From positions 248,001-312,000 of the forward strand of contig JACKJC010000004.1 in NCBI GenBank assembly GCA_020638195.1: a DNA stretch of 64,000 nt, read 5' to 3'. Positions 1-8,909 of the stretch are shown in pieces (positions within the stretch are counted from its first letter, which is position 1; every line of letters begins with the position of its first letter). The notes below the pieces were generated by a model. It made no database searches, had not been told where the DNA came from, and was given only the letters and a program-made list of their open reading frames with translations. Position numbers and translations under genes: made by a program. This stretch comes from Methylobacteriaceae bacterium. GTDB lineage: Bacteria; Pseudomonadota; Alphaproteobacteria; Rhizobiales; Beijerinckiaceae.

Positions 1-2
1 AG

Positions 3-875
3 GATTATGCGCCGATCGCCGCGCGCGCGGCGCAGCGCGTCCTCGCTTTCGTCGACCAGAGCATGCCGCATATCGCGGGCGAGCCGGGCCTGCGCGCCGA
101 GGATTGCGACGCCATCGTCGAGATCGACGAGCCGCTGCGCGCCTTTCCCGCCGCGGCGGCTTCGGGAACGCTGGAAAAGGTCGGCATCAACGCCTCGCGG
201 CTGATCCGCGACGGCGACACGATCCAGATCGGCATCGGCAAGGTGCAGTCCGCCGTGCTCGCCAATCTCTTCGACCGCAAGAATCTCGGCCTGCATTCCG
301 GCATGATCGACGATTCCATCGCAGCGCTGATGGATAAGGGCGTGCTCGACAATTCCGCGAAGTCGGCGGATCGCGGCGTCGGCGTCACCGGCATGGCGAT
401 CGGCACGGCGGCCTGCTGGGCCTGCGCCGCCCGGCCGGACATGCGGTTTCGCTCCGCCGACTACACCCACGCCGCCGCTGCGATTTCGGCGCAGGACAAT
501 TTCGTCGCGATCAATTCCGCGATCGAGGTCGATCTGCTCGGCCAGTGCAACGCCGAAATGCTCGGCGGTCGCCAGATCAGCGGCGCCGGCGGGTTTCACG
601 ACTTTCAACGTGGCGCTGCGGGATCGAAGGGCGGCCGCTCCATCGTCGCGCTTCCGTCATCGGCGGGCGGCGCCAGTCGCATCGTCGCGCGTCTGCCGGC
701 AGGCGTCGCCACTGGCCCGCGCAACGACGCCGACTATATCGTTACCGAATATGGCATGGCTGCCCTGCGCGATCTCGATCTCGACGCGCGCGCCGAAGCC
801 CTGATCATGATCGCCGCGCCGCAATTCCGCAGCGATCTGACCGCCGCTTGGAAGGACCTGCGCGCGAATTTCTGA
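3..875 (+). CDS. Acetyl-CoA hydrolase/CoA-transferase family protein (5'-truncated)
   Basis: The reading frame is open from the window edge, so the N-terminus is missing and only the C-terminal 290 residues are seen. Motifs of class I CoA-transferases of the acetyl-CoA hydrolase / 4-hydroxybutyrate CoA-transferase type are present: IGKVQSAVLANL, GLHSGMIDDSI, NSAIEVDLLGQ (expected to carry the catalytic Glu), GGFHDFQRGA and the C-terminal YIVTEYGMAALR. Such enzymes move CoA between short-chain acyl groups in the cytoplasm. It lies 45 bp upstream of an acyl-CoA ligase on the same strand, so joint acyl-CoA metabolism is likely. The exact substrate cannot be told from this part. Confidence 0.85.
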   Translation, partial: DYAPIAARAAQRVLAFVDQSMPHIAGEPGLRAEDCDAIVEIDEPLRAFPAAAASGTLEKVGINASRLIRDGDTIQIGIGKVQSAVLANLFDRKNLGLHSGMIDDSIAALMDKGVLDNSAKSADRGVGVTGMAIGTAACWACAARPDMRFRSADYTHAAAAISAQDNFVAINSAIEVDLLGQCNAEMLGGRQISGAGGFHDFQRGAAGSKGGRSIVALPSSAGGASRIVARLPAGVATGPRNDADYIVTEYGMAALRDLDLDARAEALIMIAAPQFRSDLTAAWKDLRANF

Positions 876-877
876 AG

Positions 878-895
878 CGTCGCCGAAAGGCGACG
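878..895 (+). terminator. Small GAAA-loop hairpin after the CoA-transferase gene
   Basis: A 7-bp perfect stem (CGTCGCC / GGCGACG) closes on a GAAA tetraloop 2 bp after the stop codon. There is no T-tract, so it may be an mRNA 3'-end or processing hairpin rather than a true intrinsic terminator. The next gene starts only 25 bp later on the same strand. Confidence 0.35.
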
Positions 896-920
896 GAACG
901 AACACGAGAACGAGAAGAGC

Positions 921-2462
921 ATGACCGGAGGAAAAAACGACGGCCTCGTCAGCGGCGACCGCCACATGACGCGCGCCGAACTCGACGAGCGCGCGGCCCG
1001 CGCCGCGCACGGGTTTCGTGACATCGGCGTGAAACCGGGCGATTCCATCGCACTGTTCCTGCGCAACGATTTCGTCTTTTTCGAAGCCTCGCTCGCCGCC
1101 CAGCGCATCGGCGCCTATGCGGTGCCGATCAACTGGCACTTCAAGGCTGAAGAGGTCGAATACATTCTGAACGATTGCGGCGCGCGCGCCTTCATCGTCC
1201 ATGCCGACCTCTGGCCGCGCGTGGCGCATATCGTGCCGGCGGGCGTGCATGTCTTCATCGCGCCGACCCCGCCGGAACTCGGGGCGGCCTACGGCCTCGG
1301 CCCGCAGGACTGCGTCGTTCCGGCTGAAGCGCAGAACTGGAACGTCTGGGTCCATGCGCAGCAGCCCGCCGAAAACCTGCCGCCGCCCGCAACCGACAGC
1401 ATGATCTACACGTCCGGCACGACCGGAAATCCGAAGGCCGTGCGCCGCAACCCCGCAACGCCCGCGCAGATGGAGAAAGCGGCCTGGGTGCGCCGCACCG
1501 TCTATGGATTCACGCCCGACATGGTCGCAGGCCTTCCCGGCCCGCTCTATCATTCCGCGCCCAATTCCTTCGGTCTGCGCGCGGCGCTCACCGGCAAGGG
1601 CGTCGTGCTCACCCCGCGCTTCGATCCCGAGGGCCTGCTGGAGCTGATCGAAAAGCATCGCATCTCGCACATGTTCATGGTGCCGACCATGTTCGTGCGC
1701 CTGCTCAAACTGCCGAAGGACGTGCGCGAAAAATACGACGTCTCGTCGCTGCGCTACATCATCCATGCCGCCGCGCCCTGCCCGCCCGAAGCCAAGCGCC
1801 AGATGATCGAATGGTGGGGACCGATCATCCACGAATTCTACGGCTCGACCGAATCGAGCGCGGTCACGCTCGCCACCAGCGAGGACGCGCTGAAAAAGCC
1901 GGGCACTGTCGGCCGCCCGATCGAGGGCGCGGAAGTCGTCATCGTCGGAGAGAACGGCGAGGCGCTCGGCCCCAACCAGACCGGCGAGATCTTCACCCGC
2001 ATCAACGGCATGCCGGACTTCACCTATTTCAACAAGCCGGAGAAGCGCGTCGAGATCGACCGCAACGGCCTCATCACCTCGGGCGACGTCGGCTATATCG
2101 ACGACGACGGCTATCTCTTCATCAACGATCGCAAGCGCGACATGGTGATTTCGGGTGGCGTCAACATCTATCCCGCCGAGATCGAAAGCGTCGCGCTGCA
2201 CATGCCCGACATCAAGGATTGCGCGGTCTTTGGCATTCCCGACGCCGAATTCGGCGAAAGCCTGATGGCGGTCGTCGAACCGCAGCCGGGCATCGATCTG
2301 AAGATCGAGGACGTGCGCGCCTATCTCAAGCAGCATCTGGCCGACTACAAGGTGCCGCGCCACATCGAGATCGGCCACAATCTGCCGCGCGAGGATTCCG
2401 GCAAGATCTTCAAGCGCCGCCTGCGCGATCCCTATTGGGAGAAGGCGGGTCGGACGATCTGA
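921..2462 (+). CDS. AMP-dependent acyl-CoA synthetase/ligase
   Basis: A 513-residue adenylate-forming enzyme that activates a carboxylic acid with ATP and CoA. The P-loop-like motif YTSGTTGNPK lies near residues 163-172. It is followed by the FYGSTES adenine motif, the hinge/core GDVGYIDDDGYLFINDRKRD, SGGVNIYPAEIE, and the C-terminal catalytic-lysine region DSGKIFKRRLRD. Length is normal for the family. The ATG is preceded by a purine-rich GAGAAGAGC. It ends 3 bp before the convergent hpnE. The substrate is unknown; medium/long-chain fatty, bile-acid-like or aromatic acids are all possible. Confidence 0.9.
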   Translation: MTGGKNDGLVSGDRHMTRAELDERAARAAHGFRDIGVKPGDSIALFLRNDFVFFEASLAAQRIGAYAVPINWHFKAEEVEYILNDCGARAFIVHADLWPRVAHIVPAGVHVFIAPTPPELGAAYGLGPQDCVVPAEAQNWNVWVHAQQPAENLPPPATDSMIYTSGTTGNPKAVRRNPATPAQMEKAAWVRRTVYGFTPDMVAGLPGPLYHSAPNSFGLRAALTGKGVVLTPRFDPEGLLELIEKHRISHMFMVPTMFVRLLKLPKDVREKYDVSSLRYIIHAAAPCPPEAKRQMIEWWGPIIHEFYGSTESSAVTLATSEDALKKPGTVGRPIEGAEVVIVGENGEALGPNQTGEIFTRINGMPDFTYFNKPEKRVEIDRNGLITSGDVGYIDDDGYLFINDRKRDMVISGGVNIYPAEIESVALHMPDIKDCAVFGIPDAEFGESLMAVVEPQPGIDLKIEDVRAYLKQHLADYKVPRHIEIGHNLPREDSGKIFKRRLRDPYWEKAGRTI

Positions 2463-2465
2463 GCT

Positions 2466-3716
2466 TCAGGGGCGCAAGGTCAGATCGGCCGCGCGTTCGC
2501 CGGAGCGGATCGCGCCCTCGATCGTCGCGGGCAGCCCGGTCTGCGTCCAGTCGCCCGCGAGCCACAGATTGCGCCACCGCGTCTGCGCCTGCGGCCGCAG
2601 CGCGTCCTGCGCCGGCGTCGCCGCGAAGGTCGCTCGCTTTTCCTTGACGATGCGCATCGGCGGAAGCTGCCCGGCGTCGAGACCCGCAATCCGCGCAACC
2701 TCGCGCCAGATGCGTTCGCCAATATCCTCGGGCGCCATTTCGATGAAGGCGTCGGCAGCGCTGATCGTGACCGACAGACGTTCGGGAAAAGCGAACACCC
2801 ACTCGCTCATACCGCCGACGACGCCGGTCAGGAGCGGCATGGTCGTGGGCGGGCGAACCGCGAAATGCGCATTGAAAATGGCGCAATGTTGCGTAGGCGC
2901 CTGCAGGCCGGGAACAAGCTCCAGCGCACTCCACGCCGGAGCGGCGAAAATGACGCGATCTTCGTCCGCAAGCGTGATCGTGTCTTCGCCGAAATCGAGC
3001 GCGGCGACCCGATCATTGACGAATTCCAACCCGCGCAGCCGCGCGCCGAAACGAACCTCCGCACCGCGCGCAGCCAGAAAAGCGAGCGCAGGATCGATGA
3101 AGGCCGGCCCGAGCCCATGCGCGGGTACGCGAGGACGCGCCGCCGCTCCGCCCGCGCCGAGACTTTCGCGCACGATTGCCGCCGCCAGTCGCGCCGAGGC
3201 GACATCGAGCGGCGTGTTGAGCGCGGAGACCAGCACGGGCCTCCACATGCGCTCCCAAAGCGCGCCCTGCGTTTGCAGGGCGTCCGCGACCGTCGCATTC
3301 GCAGGCGCGGTCAGAAGCCTGGCCCCACCGAGATAGTCGAACGCTTTGGTGCCCGGAACGCGACGCGAAGCTGCGAAAATCCACCAGGGAATGCGGCCGG
3401 CGTTGGGTCGCAGTGTCCAGTGTTCGTCCTGCGCGAGATCGACGAAATCGAACGCGCAATCCTGCGGCCCCGCAAGCGCATCCTTCGAGCCAATTCGCGC
3501 CAAATAGCTGATCGCCGCGTGATTACAGGCGAGCAGCAGATGATTGCCATTGTCGATCGTGAGCCCGAGTTGGCCGTCGTAGTAGGAGCGACAACGCCCG
3601 CCCGCCATGCGCGCGGCCTCGTGCATGACAACGCGTCGCCCCTCGGCGGCAAGCCGCGTCGCCGCCGCCAGACCCGCCAGCCCCGCGCCGATCACATGAA
3701 CGACGCCGCTCACCAT
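2466..3716 (-). CDS. hpnE: Hopanoid-associated FAD-dependent squalene desaturase/synthase component HpnE
   Basis: A 416-residue amine-oxidase/phytoene-desaturase-like flavoprotein with an N-terminal Rossmann dinucleotide motif (VIGAGLAGLAAA, residues 8-19) followed by the MAGGRCRS FAD-binding signature; the C-terminus carries LAGDWTQTGLPATIEGA, typical of this family. In the HpnCDE route, presqualene diphosphate is converted through hydroxysqualene to squalene, and HpnE does the final reduction (established for alphaproteobacterial homologues). ATG at 3716 overlaps the hpnD stop by 7 bp; a GTG three bases in would give a 4-bp overlap. It is the last gene of the hpnABCDE run. Confidence 0.93.
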   Translation of the reverse strand: MVSGVVHVIGAGLAGLAAATRLAAEGRRVVMHEAARMAGGRCRSYYDGQLGLTIDNGNHLLLACNHAAISYLARIGSKDALAGPQDCAFDFVDLAQDEHWTLRPNAGRIPWWIFAASRRVPGTKAFDYLGGARLLTAPANATVADALQTQGALWERMWRPVLVSALNTPLDVASARLAAAIVRESLGAGGAAARPRVPAHGLGPAFIDPALAFLAARGAEVRFGARLRGLEFVNDRVAALDFGEDTITLADEDRVIFAAPAWSALELVPGLQAPTQHCAIFNAHFAVRPPTTMPLLTGVVGGMSEWVFAFPERLSVTISAADAFIEMAPEDIGERIWREVARIAGLDAGQLPPMRIVKEKRATFAATPAQDALRPQAQTRWRNLWLAGDWTQTGLPATIEGAIRSGERAADLTLRP

Positions 3717-4537
3717 ATGCCCCAGCGCAGCAGGGCCCAGATCATCTTCACCTTGTCGACGCCGATGCGAATGCGCGGATTGGCGAAGCCGCGTCTTTCG
3801 AGCCGCGCAAGCACATCCGAATAGGCAGCCGCCATCAGCCGCGGCGCCTTGACCGCCGCGCGCGGCGCGCGATCCATGATCGCCTGCGCCGCCTCGAAAT
3901 GCGCATGCGCTTGGCGCAGCAGCGGCGCGCAGGCCTCCGCGAGGCGCGGATGCGCGACCACGGCCGCCGGCGTCAGCTCGGTCATGCCCGCCGCAAGCAG
4001 CGCCTCGCGTGGCAGATAGAGGCGGCCGCGTTCTGCGTCTTCATCGATATCGCGCAGGATATTGGTGAGCTGCAGCGCGCGGCCGAGATGATGGGCGAGC
4101 TCGACGCCCGCCCTGTCATCCATGCCGAAGATGCGGACAGACAGGCGCCCGACCGCGCTCGCCACCCGGTCACAATAGAGATCGAGCGAGGCGGCGTCCG
4201 GCGCGACGATCGGGCCCCGCAAGTCCATGTCCATGCCGTCGATGACCGCGACGAAATCCTCGCGCTTCAGGCCGTAATGCGCGACATGCGGCGCGAGATG
4301 CGCGGCCTCGCCGGGCGCGCCGCCCGCATAAAGCGCATCGATGTCGTCGCGCCAGCCTTGCATCGCGCCAGCCGGATCGTCCTGATGCGCATCGCCGTCG
4401 GCTATGTCGTCGACCGCGCGGCAAAAGGCGTAGACATCGAACATCGCCTGCCGTTTTTCGCGCGGCAGGATGCGCATGCCCGCGTAGAAAGAAGAGCCGG
4501 ATGCGGCCTGCGCGGGACGGTCGACGGGCCCGCTCAA
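3710..4537 (-). CDS. hpnD: Presqualene diphosphate synthase HpnD
   Basis: A 275-residue trans-isoprenyl diphosphate synthase of the squalene/phytoene synthase fold. Both Asp-rich Mg-diphosphate motifs are visible: AVDDIAD (Asp43-Asp47) and LTNILRDIDED (Asp163-Asp167), followed by GRLYLPRE. HpnD condenses two farnesyl diphosphates to presqualene diphosphate. The start is a TTG inside a TTGA overlap with the hpnC stop, which marks translational coupling; no ATG fits before residue 21. Gene order hpnC-hpnD-hpnE matches other hopanoid producers. Confidence 0.93.
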   Translation of the reverse strand: MSGPVDRPAQAASGSSFYAGMRILPREKRQAMFDVYAFCRAVDDIADGDAHQDDPAGAMQGWRDDIDALYAGGAPGEAAHLAPHVAHYGLKREDFVAVIDGMDMDLRGPIVAPDAASLDLYCDRVASAVGRLSVRIFGMDDRAGVELAHHLGRALQLTNILRDIDEDAERGRLYLPREALLAAGMTELTPAAVVAHPRLAEACAPLLRQAHAHFEAAQAIMDRAPRAAVKAPRLMAAAYSDVLARLERRGFANPRIRIGVDKVKMIWALLRWGIW

Positions 4538-5406
4538 GTCCGGCCCTCCCGCCGATTTCCGCCGAGCGACAATGCGCGACGAACCAACACAACCCCGGCT
4601 GCGGCAACCGCGGTCGTAACAAATCCGGCCCTGGAGGCATGGACTTTTTCATACAGCGGATCGCGCACGAGCAAGCCTGCGGTCAAACGCTCGGCAAGTT
4701 TCTGGATGGCGGCGACATTCATGGCGAGCCTGAGATCGCGCACCTGCGTCGGAAAGACAGCAGACTCGGCCAGCAATTTCTCGGTGCGTCGCGCGAGATC
4801 GACAATTGTCGCACGCAGTTCAGGGGCGGCCCGCCCGGCGCCCAGCATGTCGATGCGCGCGCCATGCGCATCAAGCGCGTCTGCCGGAATGTAGACCCGG
4901 TCGAGGTCGCGAAAATCCTTGCCGCAATCCTGCAGGTGATTGATGATCTGCAGAGCCGCGCACAATTTGTCGGATGCGACCCATGTGTCGCGGCTCTCGC
5001 CATGAAGGTCGAGCACATAGCGTCCAACCGGCATGGCCGAGAGGCGGCAATAGTCGACGAGATCGTCGAAATCGCGATAACGATTCTTGGTCACGTCCAG
5101 CTTGAAAGCCTCGATCAGATCGAGCGCATGCCGGTCGGTGACGCGCGTTCGGGACAGCGCCTGTTTCAGGGGTTCGGCAACCGGATCTGAAGGCCCCTGC
5201 CCTGTCAGCGCCCGCGCAAGACCATCCAGCAGCGCGAGCTTTCTCTCCGGCGCGAGCGTGGCGTGATCGGCGACATCGTCGGCCGCGCGCACGAAATTGT
5301 AGAATGCCAGCACCGGCGCGCGATAGCGGCGCCCGAGCAGCGCTGCGACCGGAAAATTCTCGTCCTGGTGGGACTTGCCGGAGCTGGCGGCGGCGACTTC
5401 ACTCAC
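4534..5406 (-). CDS. hpnC: Hydroxysqualene synthase HpnC
   Basis: A 290-residue squalene/phytoene-synthase-fold protein, a paralogue of the neighbouring HpnD. The first Asp motif is VRAADDVADH (Asp43, Asp44, Asp47). The second is atypical for a condensing synthase: NHLQDCGKDFRDLDRVYIP, as expected for HpnC, which hydrolyses presqualene diphosphate to hydroxysqualene. The frame is open far upstream, but the GTG at 5406 forms a GTGA overlap with the hpnB stop and starts at the conserved region, so it is chosen. The operon context is hpnA-B-C-D-E. Confidence 0.92.
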   Translation of the reverse strand: MSEVAAASSGKSHQDENFPVAALLGRRYRAPVLAFYNFVRAADDVADHATLAPERKLALLDGLARALTGQGPSDPVAEPLKQALSRTRVTDRHALDLIEAFKLDVTKNRYRDFDDLVDYCRLSAMPVGRYVLDLHGESRDTWVASDKLCAALQIINHLQDCGKDFRDLDRVYIPADALDAHGARIDMLGAGRAAPELRATIVDLARRTEKLLAESAVFPTQVRDLRLAMNVAAIQKLAERLTAGLLVRDPLYEKVHASRAGFVTTAVAAAGVVLVRRALSLGGNRREGRT

Positions 5407-6575
5407 GGCGACGCACTCCCCGCCGCCTGGTAACGGCCTTTCCATGCGCCGCCGCGGCCGCGTAGATACGCGAGCGCCGACTCGAGCGTAAAGGCCATAT
5501 AGAAGGCGGCCACGACAGGCAGGAACAGGCCGCGCCAGGCGCCGAAGCCATAAAACCGCAGCATCGGCCGATAGGACAGGACCATCAGCATGTAGGCGGC
5601 GAGCGCCAGCATGCCTGTCGTCGGATCCCAATGACCTGCGAGCGCGGCCGGCGCGACGAAGGTCAGCGCCATGCCGAGCGTCGCGACGCCGAGCCTCCAC
5701 AGGGAATAATCGAGTTCGGCGAAGGCCGATCGCACCACCATCCGCCTGATATCGGCAAGATGCGGATAGGGGCGCAGGCTTTTCACGCGCTGCGTGAGGC
5801 CGAGGAAGATCGGCCCGGTCTTTTTCATCGCCGCGCCGAGCGCACAATCGTCGATCAGCGCGTCACGGATGACGTCGAGCCCGCCGGCGCGCGCCAGCGC
5901 CTCGCGCCGCACGAGCATGCAGCCGCCGGCCGCCGCCGCCATGCGACGGCGCGGATTGTTCACCCAGGCGAACGGGTAGAGCATCTGGAAAAAATAGACG
6001 AAGGCGGGAACGAGCCAGCGCTCCGCTCGGCTGTCGCAGGCAAGCTTCGCCATCAGCGAGACGAGCGTCAGGCCGCCACGCTCGGCGCCGCCGACGAGTC
6101 GGGCGAGCGTATCGGGCGCGGTTTCGATATCGGCGTCGGTGAACAGGATATAGTCGGGCCGCACGCCTGCGCGCGCCTCCACAAATGCGAGCCCCGCACG
6201 CATCGCGTTGATCTTGCCGGTCCAGCCGGGCGGCGGGTCCTCGCCGCGCAATACGGTCAGCCGATCGCCGGCGCCGACCGCTGCCGCCGCCGCGCGCGCG
6301 ATTTCGCCAGTCCCGTCGGCGCTCTGGTCGTCGACCACGACGACGTCGAAGGGGACCGCGCAATCCTGTCGCAACAGGCTCGCCACACAGCGAGCGATTG
6401 TTTCGGCCTCGTCGCGCGCCGGAACGATTGCCGTCACCCGAATTTCTTGCGCGCCGTCGACGACAATCGGCTCGAGCCGCTCGTCGCTGACGCGCGCCTG
6501 CCAAAAAAAACCGCGTGCGAAAATCAGCGTCAGCCATATGGCCAGCGTCAGTGAAGCCAGCACGAGCGCGATCAT
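5403..6575 (-). CDS. hpnB: Hopanoid-associated glycosyltransferase HpnB
   Basis: A 390-residue membrane-bound family 2 glycosyltransferase. An N-terminal hydrophobic helix (about residues 1-22) is followed by a GT-A domain with VVDDQSADGTGE and the metal-binding FTDADIE. Several hydrophobic segments lie after about residue 290. The family is linked to hopanoid loci, but its exact acceptor in the extended hopanoid side chain is not settled. ATG at 6575 makes an ATGA overlap with the hpnA stop and is preferred over an ATG-like start 27 bp upstream. Confidence 0.88.
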   Translation of the reverse strand: MIALVLASLTLAIWLTLIFARGFFWQARVSDERLEPIVVDGAQEIRVTAIVPARDEAETIARCVASLLRQDCAVPFDVVVVDDQSADGTGEIARAAAAAVGAGDRLTVLRGEDPPPGWTGKINAMRAGLAFVEARAGVRPDYILFTDADIETAPDTLARLVGGAERGGLTLVSLMAKLACDSRAERWLVPAFVYFFQMLYPFAWVNNPRRRMAAAAGGCMLVRREALARAGGLDVIRDALIDDCALGAAMKKTGPIFLGLTQRVKSLRPYPHLADIRRMVVRSAFAELDYSLWRLGVATLGMALTFVAPAALAGHWDPTTGMLALAAYMLMVLSYRPMLRFYGFGAWRGLFLPVVAAFYMAFTLESALAYLRGRGGAWKGRYQAAGSASP

Positions 6576-7585
6576 GCGATATATCCCGACTGCCGGAACC
6601 ATCCGATCGCGTCGGCCAACCCCTCCTGATAGGGCCTGGTCGCATATCCCAACTCACGCCGCGCCTTGGCGTCGCTGAAGAACATCGTCTTGCGCGCGAG
6701 CCGCAGCCCTTCGAGCGTCGCGAATGGCGTCCGTCCGGTGACATATGCAACAGCCTCCGCGCCGAGTGCGAAGGGATAGATCAATCCAATCGGCAATCGC
6801 ACGCGCGGCGGCCGGCGACCAACCAATCCCGCGATGACGGCGAGCATGTCAGACAGGGCGACATTCTCGCCGCCCAGAATGTAACGCTCGCCGATACGCC
6901 CACGCTCGAGCGCCGCGACGACCCCCGCCGCGACATCGTCGACATGCGCGAGATTGAGGCCAGTCTCGACATAGGCCGGCATGCGCCCGGACGCCGCTTC
7001 GACAATGATCCGCCCTGTCGGCGTCGGCTTTATGTCGCGCGGCCCGATCGGCGTCGACGGATTGACGATCACCACTGGCAGCCCGTCGCGCGCCGCCATC
7101 TGTTCCACGAAGCGCTCGGACAGGATCTTGCTGCGCTTGTAGCAGCCCATCTCCGGAATGACGGCTGCGGGCATGGTCTCGTCGGACGACCCGCCATCCA
7201 ACGGCTGGATCGTCGCGGTCGAGCTGACATGGACGATGCGGGAGAGGCCGGCCTTGCGCGCGGCCTCCATCACCAGGCGCGTGCCCTCGACATTGGCGCG
7301 CAGCACCTCTGCCGGATCGGGCGCCCACAGGCGATAGTCGGCGGCGGCATGGACGATATGATCGACATCTTCCAGGGCCGCATCGAGCGATTTCGAATCG
7401 AGGATGTCGCCAGTGAAGGCCTCGTCCAGCGGGTCGAGATTGGCGCGCGCCGAAGTCGCGCGCGCCAGCGTGCGCACGCGATACCCCTTCTGTCGCAGGA
7501 CATGCGCAACCGCCGACCCGAGAAAACCGCTCGCGCCGGTCACGAGAACGCGTGCGCCTGGCCTGGTGTGATCGCTCGCCGACAC
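6572..7585 (-). CDS. hpnA: Hopanoid-associated sugar epimerase HpnA
   Basis: A 337-residue extended short-chain dehydrogenase/NAD-dependent epimerase. The NAD-binding motif TGASGFLG is near residues 16-23, and an YKRSK (YxxxK) catalytic pair lies near the middle. HpnA proteins are marker genes of hopanoid clusters; the sugar substrate is not firmly known. The start is GTG at 7585. It heads the five-gene minus-strand run, so the promoter should lie in the 196-bp gap shared with the divergent oxidoreductase gene. Confidence 0.9.
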   Translation of the reverse strand: MSASDHTRPGARVLVTGASGFLGSAVAHVLRQKGYRVRTLARATSARANLDPLDEAFTGDILDSKSLDAALEDVDHIVHAAADYRLWAPDPAEVLRANVEGTRLVMEAARKAGLSRIVHVSSTATIQPLDGGSSDETMPAAVIPEMGCYKRSKILSERFVEQMAARDGLPVVIVNPSTPIGPRDIKPTPTGRIIVEAASGRMPAYVETGLNLAHVDDVAAGVVAALERGRIGERYILGGENVALSDMLAVIAGLVGRRPPRVRLPIGLIYPFALGAEAVAYVTGRTPFATLEGLRLARKTMFFSDAKARRELGYATRPYQEGLADAIGWFRQSGYIA

Positions 7586-7660
7586 CGCGGGGGCGCCCCC
7601 ATCATTTCATTCAGCAGAGCGCCTCAGCGCTCCATGCTGCCCGGGATAGAAGATTTTTGA

Positions 7661-7674
7661 CGCTTGGCCAAGCG
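7661..7674. promoter_or_regulatory. Perfect 14-bp palindrome in the hpnA/oxidoreductase divergent region
   Basis: CGCTTGGCCAAGCG is a perfect palindrome lying directly after a TTTTTGACG run in the 196-bp gap between hpnA (minus) and the MDR oxidoreductase (plus). It sits where an operator for one or both transcripts would be expected. No recognised regulator motif can be named. Confidence 0.4.
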
Positions 7675-7781
7675 CGGAAGGAAGGCGCCGCATTCGACTT
7701 TCCATCGGCATCCGCTCGCACTATCTTGTCGGACAATCCGGCGGCGCGACCGCCAAGAACAGTGGATGTGGAGGACAACGC

Positions 7782-8780
7782 ATGAAAGCCGTCATTAGCC
7801 GCGAGGTCGGCGGTCCCGAGACATTGCGCCTGGAGGACCTGCCGGACCCGCAGGCCCGGCCCGGCCAGGTGGTGGTCGATGTGAAGGCCTGCGGCGTCAA
7901 TTATCCCGACGCGCTGATCATCCGCGACATGTACCAGTTCAAGCCGGAGCGGCCATTTTCGCCGGGCGGCGAGATTTCCGGCGTGATTTCGGCGGTCGGC
8001 GAGGGCGTGTCCGGCCTCAAGGCCGGCGACCGCATTCTCTCCTCCTGCGGTTGGGGCGGCATGTCCGAAAAGGTCGCGGTCGACGCGACACGCGTGGTCA
8101 AGATTCCGGATTCCATGCCCTACGACGAGGCCGCCGCCTTCCTCATGACCTACGGCACCTCGCACCACGCGCTGAAAGACCGCGCCAAGCTGAAGGCCGG
8201 CGAGACGCTTCTGGTATTGGGCGCGGCCGGCGGCGTCGGCATCGCGGCGGTCGAACTCGGCAAGGCCATGGGCGCCAGGGTGATCGCCGCAGTCTCGTCT
8301 CAGGAAAAAGCCGATTTCTGCAAGAAACACGGTGCCGACGAGGCGATCGTCTATCCCGCCGGCCCCTTCGACAAGGCCGGGACCAAGGCGCTGGCCGACC
8401 TCTTCAAGAAGGCCTGCGGGCCGAACGGCGCGGACGTAATCTACGATCCCGTCGGCGGCGATTACGCCGAAGCCTCGCTACGCGCCATCGCCTGGGAAGG
8501 CCGCTTCCTCGTGGTCGGCTTCCCCGCCGGCATTCCGAAGCTGCCGCTCAATCTCACCCTGCTGAAGGGCTGCGACGTGCTCGGCATCTTCTGGGGCGAT
8601 TTCGTACGCCGCTTCCCCGAGCGGCATCAGCAGAACCTGCGTGAGATGATGGACCTCTACGCGCACGGCAAGATCCGGCCCTACGTCTCCGAGAGCTTCC
8701 CGCTGGAAAAGGCGGGCGCAGCAATCGACTGGCTGTCCAGCCGCAAGGCCATGGGCAAGGTCGTGGTGACGATGGGCTAG
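7782..8780 (+). CDS. NADPH:quinone oxidoreductase-like zinc-independent MDR protein
   Basis: A 332-residue medium-chain dehydrogenase/reductase of the quinone oxidoreductase/enoyl reductase branch. It has the N-terminal GroES-like domain (GQVVVDVKACGVNYPD) and the nucleotide-binding motif GAAGGVGIAAVELGKAMGA near residues 147-165. The structural zinc cysteines of alcohol dehydrogenases are absent. Start ATG follows GTGGAGGACAACGC, a clear ribosome site. It precedes two acyl-CoA dehydrogenase genes on the same strand, so a role in acyl-CoA or quinone redox chemistry is plausible; the substrate is unknown. Confidence 0.88.
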   Translation: MKAVISREVGGPETLRLEDLPDPQARPGQVVVDVKACGVNYPDALIIRDMYQFKPERPFSPGGEISGVISAVGEGVSGLKAGDRILSSCGWGGMSEKVAVDATRVVKIPDSMPYDEAAAFLMTYGTSHHALKDRAKLKAGETLLVLGAAGGVGIAAVELGKAMGARVIAAVSSQEKADFCKKHGADEAIVYPAGPFDKAGTKALADLFKKACGPNGADVIYDPVGGDYAEASLRAIAWEGRFLVVGFPAGIPKLPLNLTLLKGCDVLGIFWGDFVRRFPERHQQNLREMMDLYAHGKIRPYVSESFPLEKAGAAIDWLSSRKAMGKVVVTMG

Positions 8781-8781
8781 G

Positions 8782-8893
8782 AGCCCTCATCCTGAGGAGC
8801 GCCTGAAAGGCGCGTCTCGAAGGATGGCAAGAGCAGCAATCCGGCCCATGCTTCGAGACGCGATGCCCTGCATCGCTCCTCAGCATGAAGGGC
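8782..8893. repeat. Intergenic palindromic repeat, family D
   Basis: The gap between the oxidoreductase and the acyl-CoA dehydrogenase is filled by an inverted repeat. Its outer arms are CTCATCCTGAGGAGCG and a near-complementary CGCTCCTCAGCATGA; its inner arms are GCGTCTCGAAGGATGGC and GCCCATGCTTCGAGACGC. The cloverleaf-like design resembles REP/BIME elements common in Rhizobiales. Only one copy of this family was seen here. Confidence 0.7.
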
Positions 8894-8909
8894 AGAAGGG
8901 AGAAACCTG

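Noticed and set aside
657..2378. Long minus-strand open frame (573 codons) antisense to the acyl-CoA ligase
   Set aside because: His/Arg/Ala-rich composition, no family motif, and full overlap with a well-supported plus-strand ligase; typical of GC-rich shadow frames.
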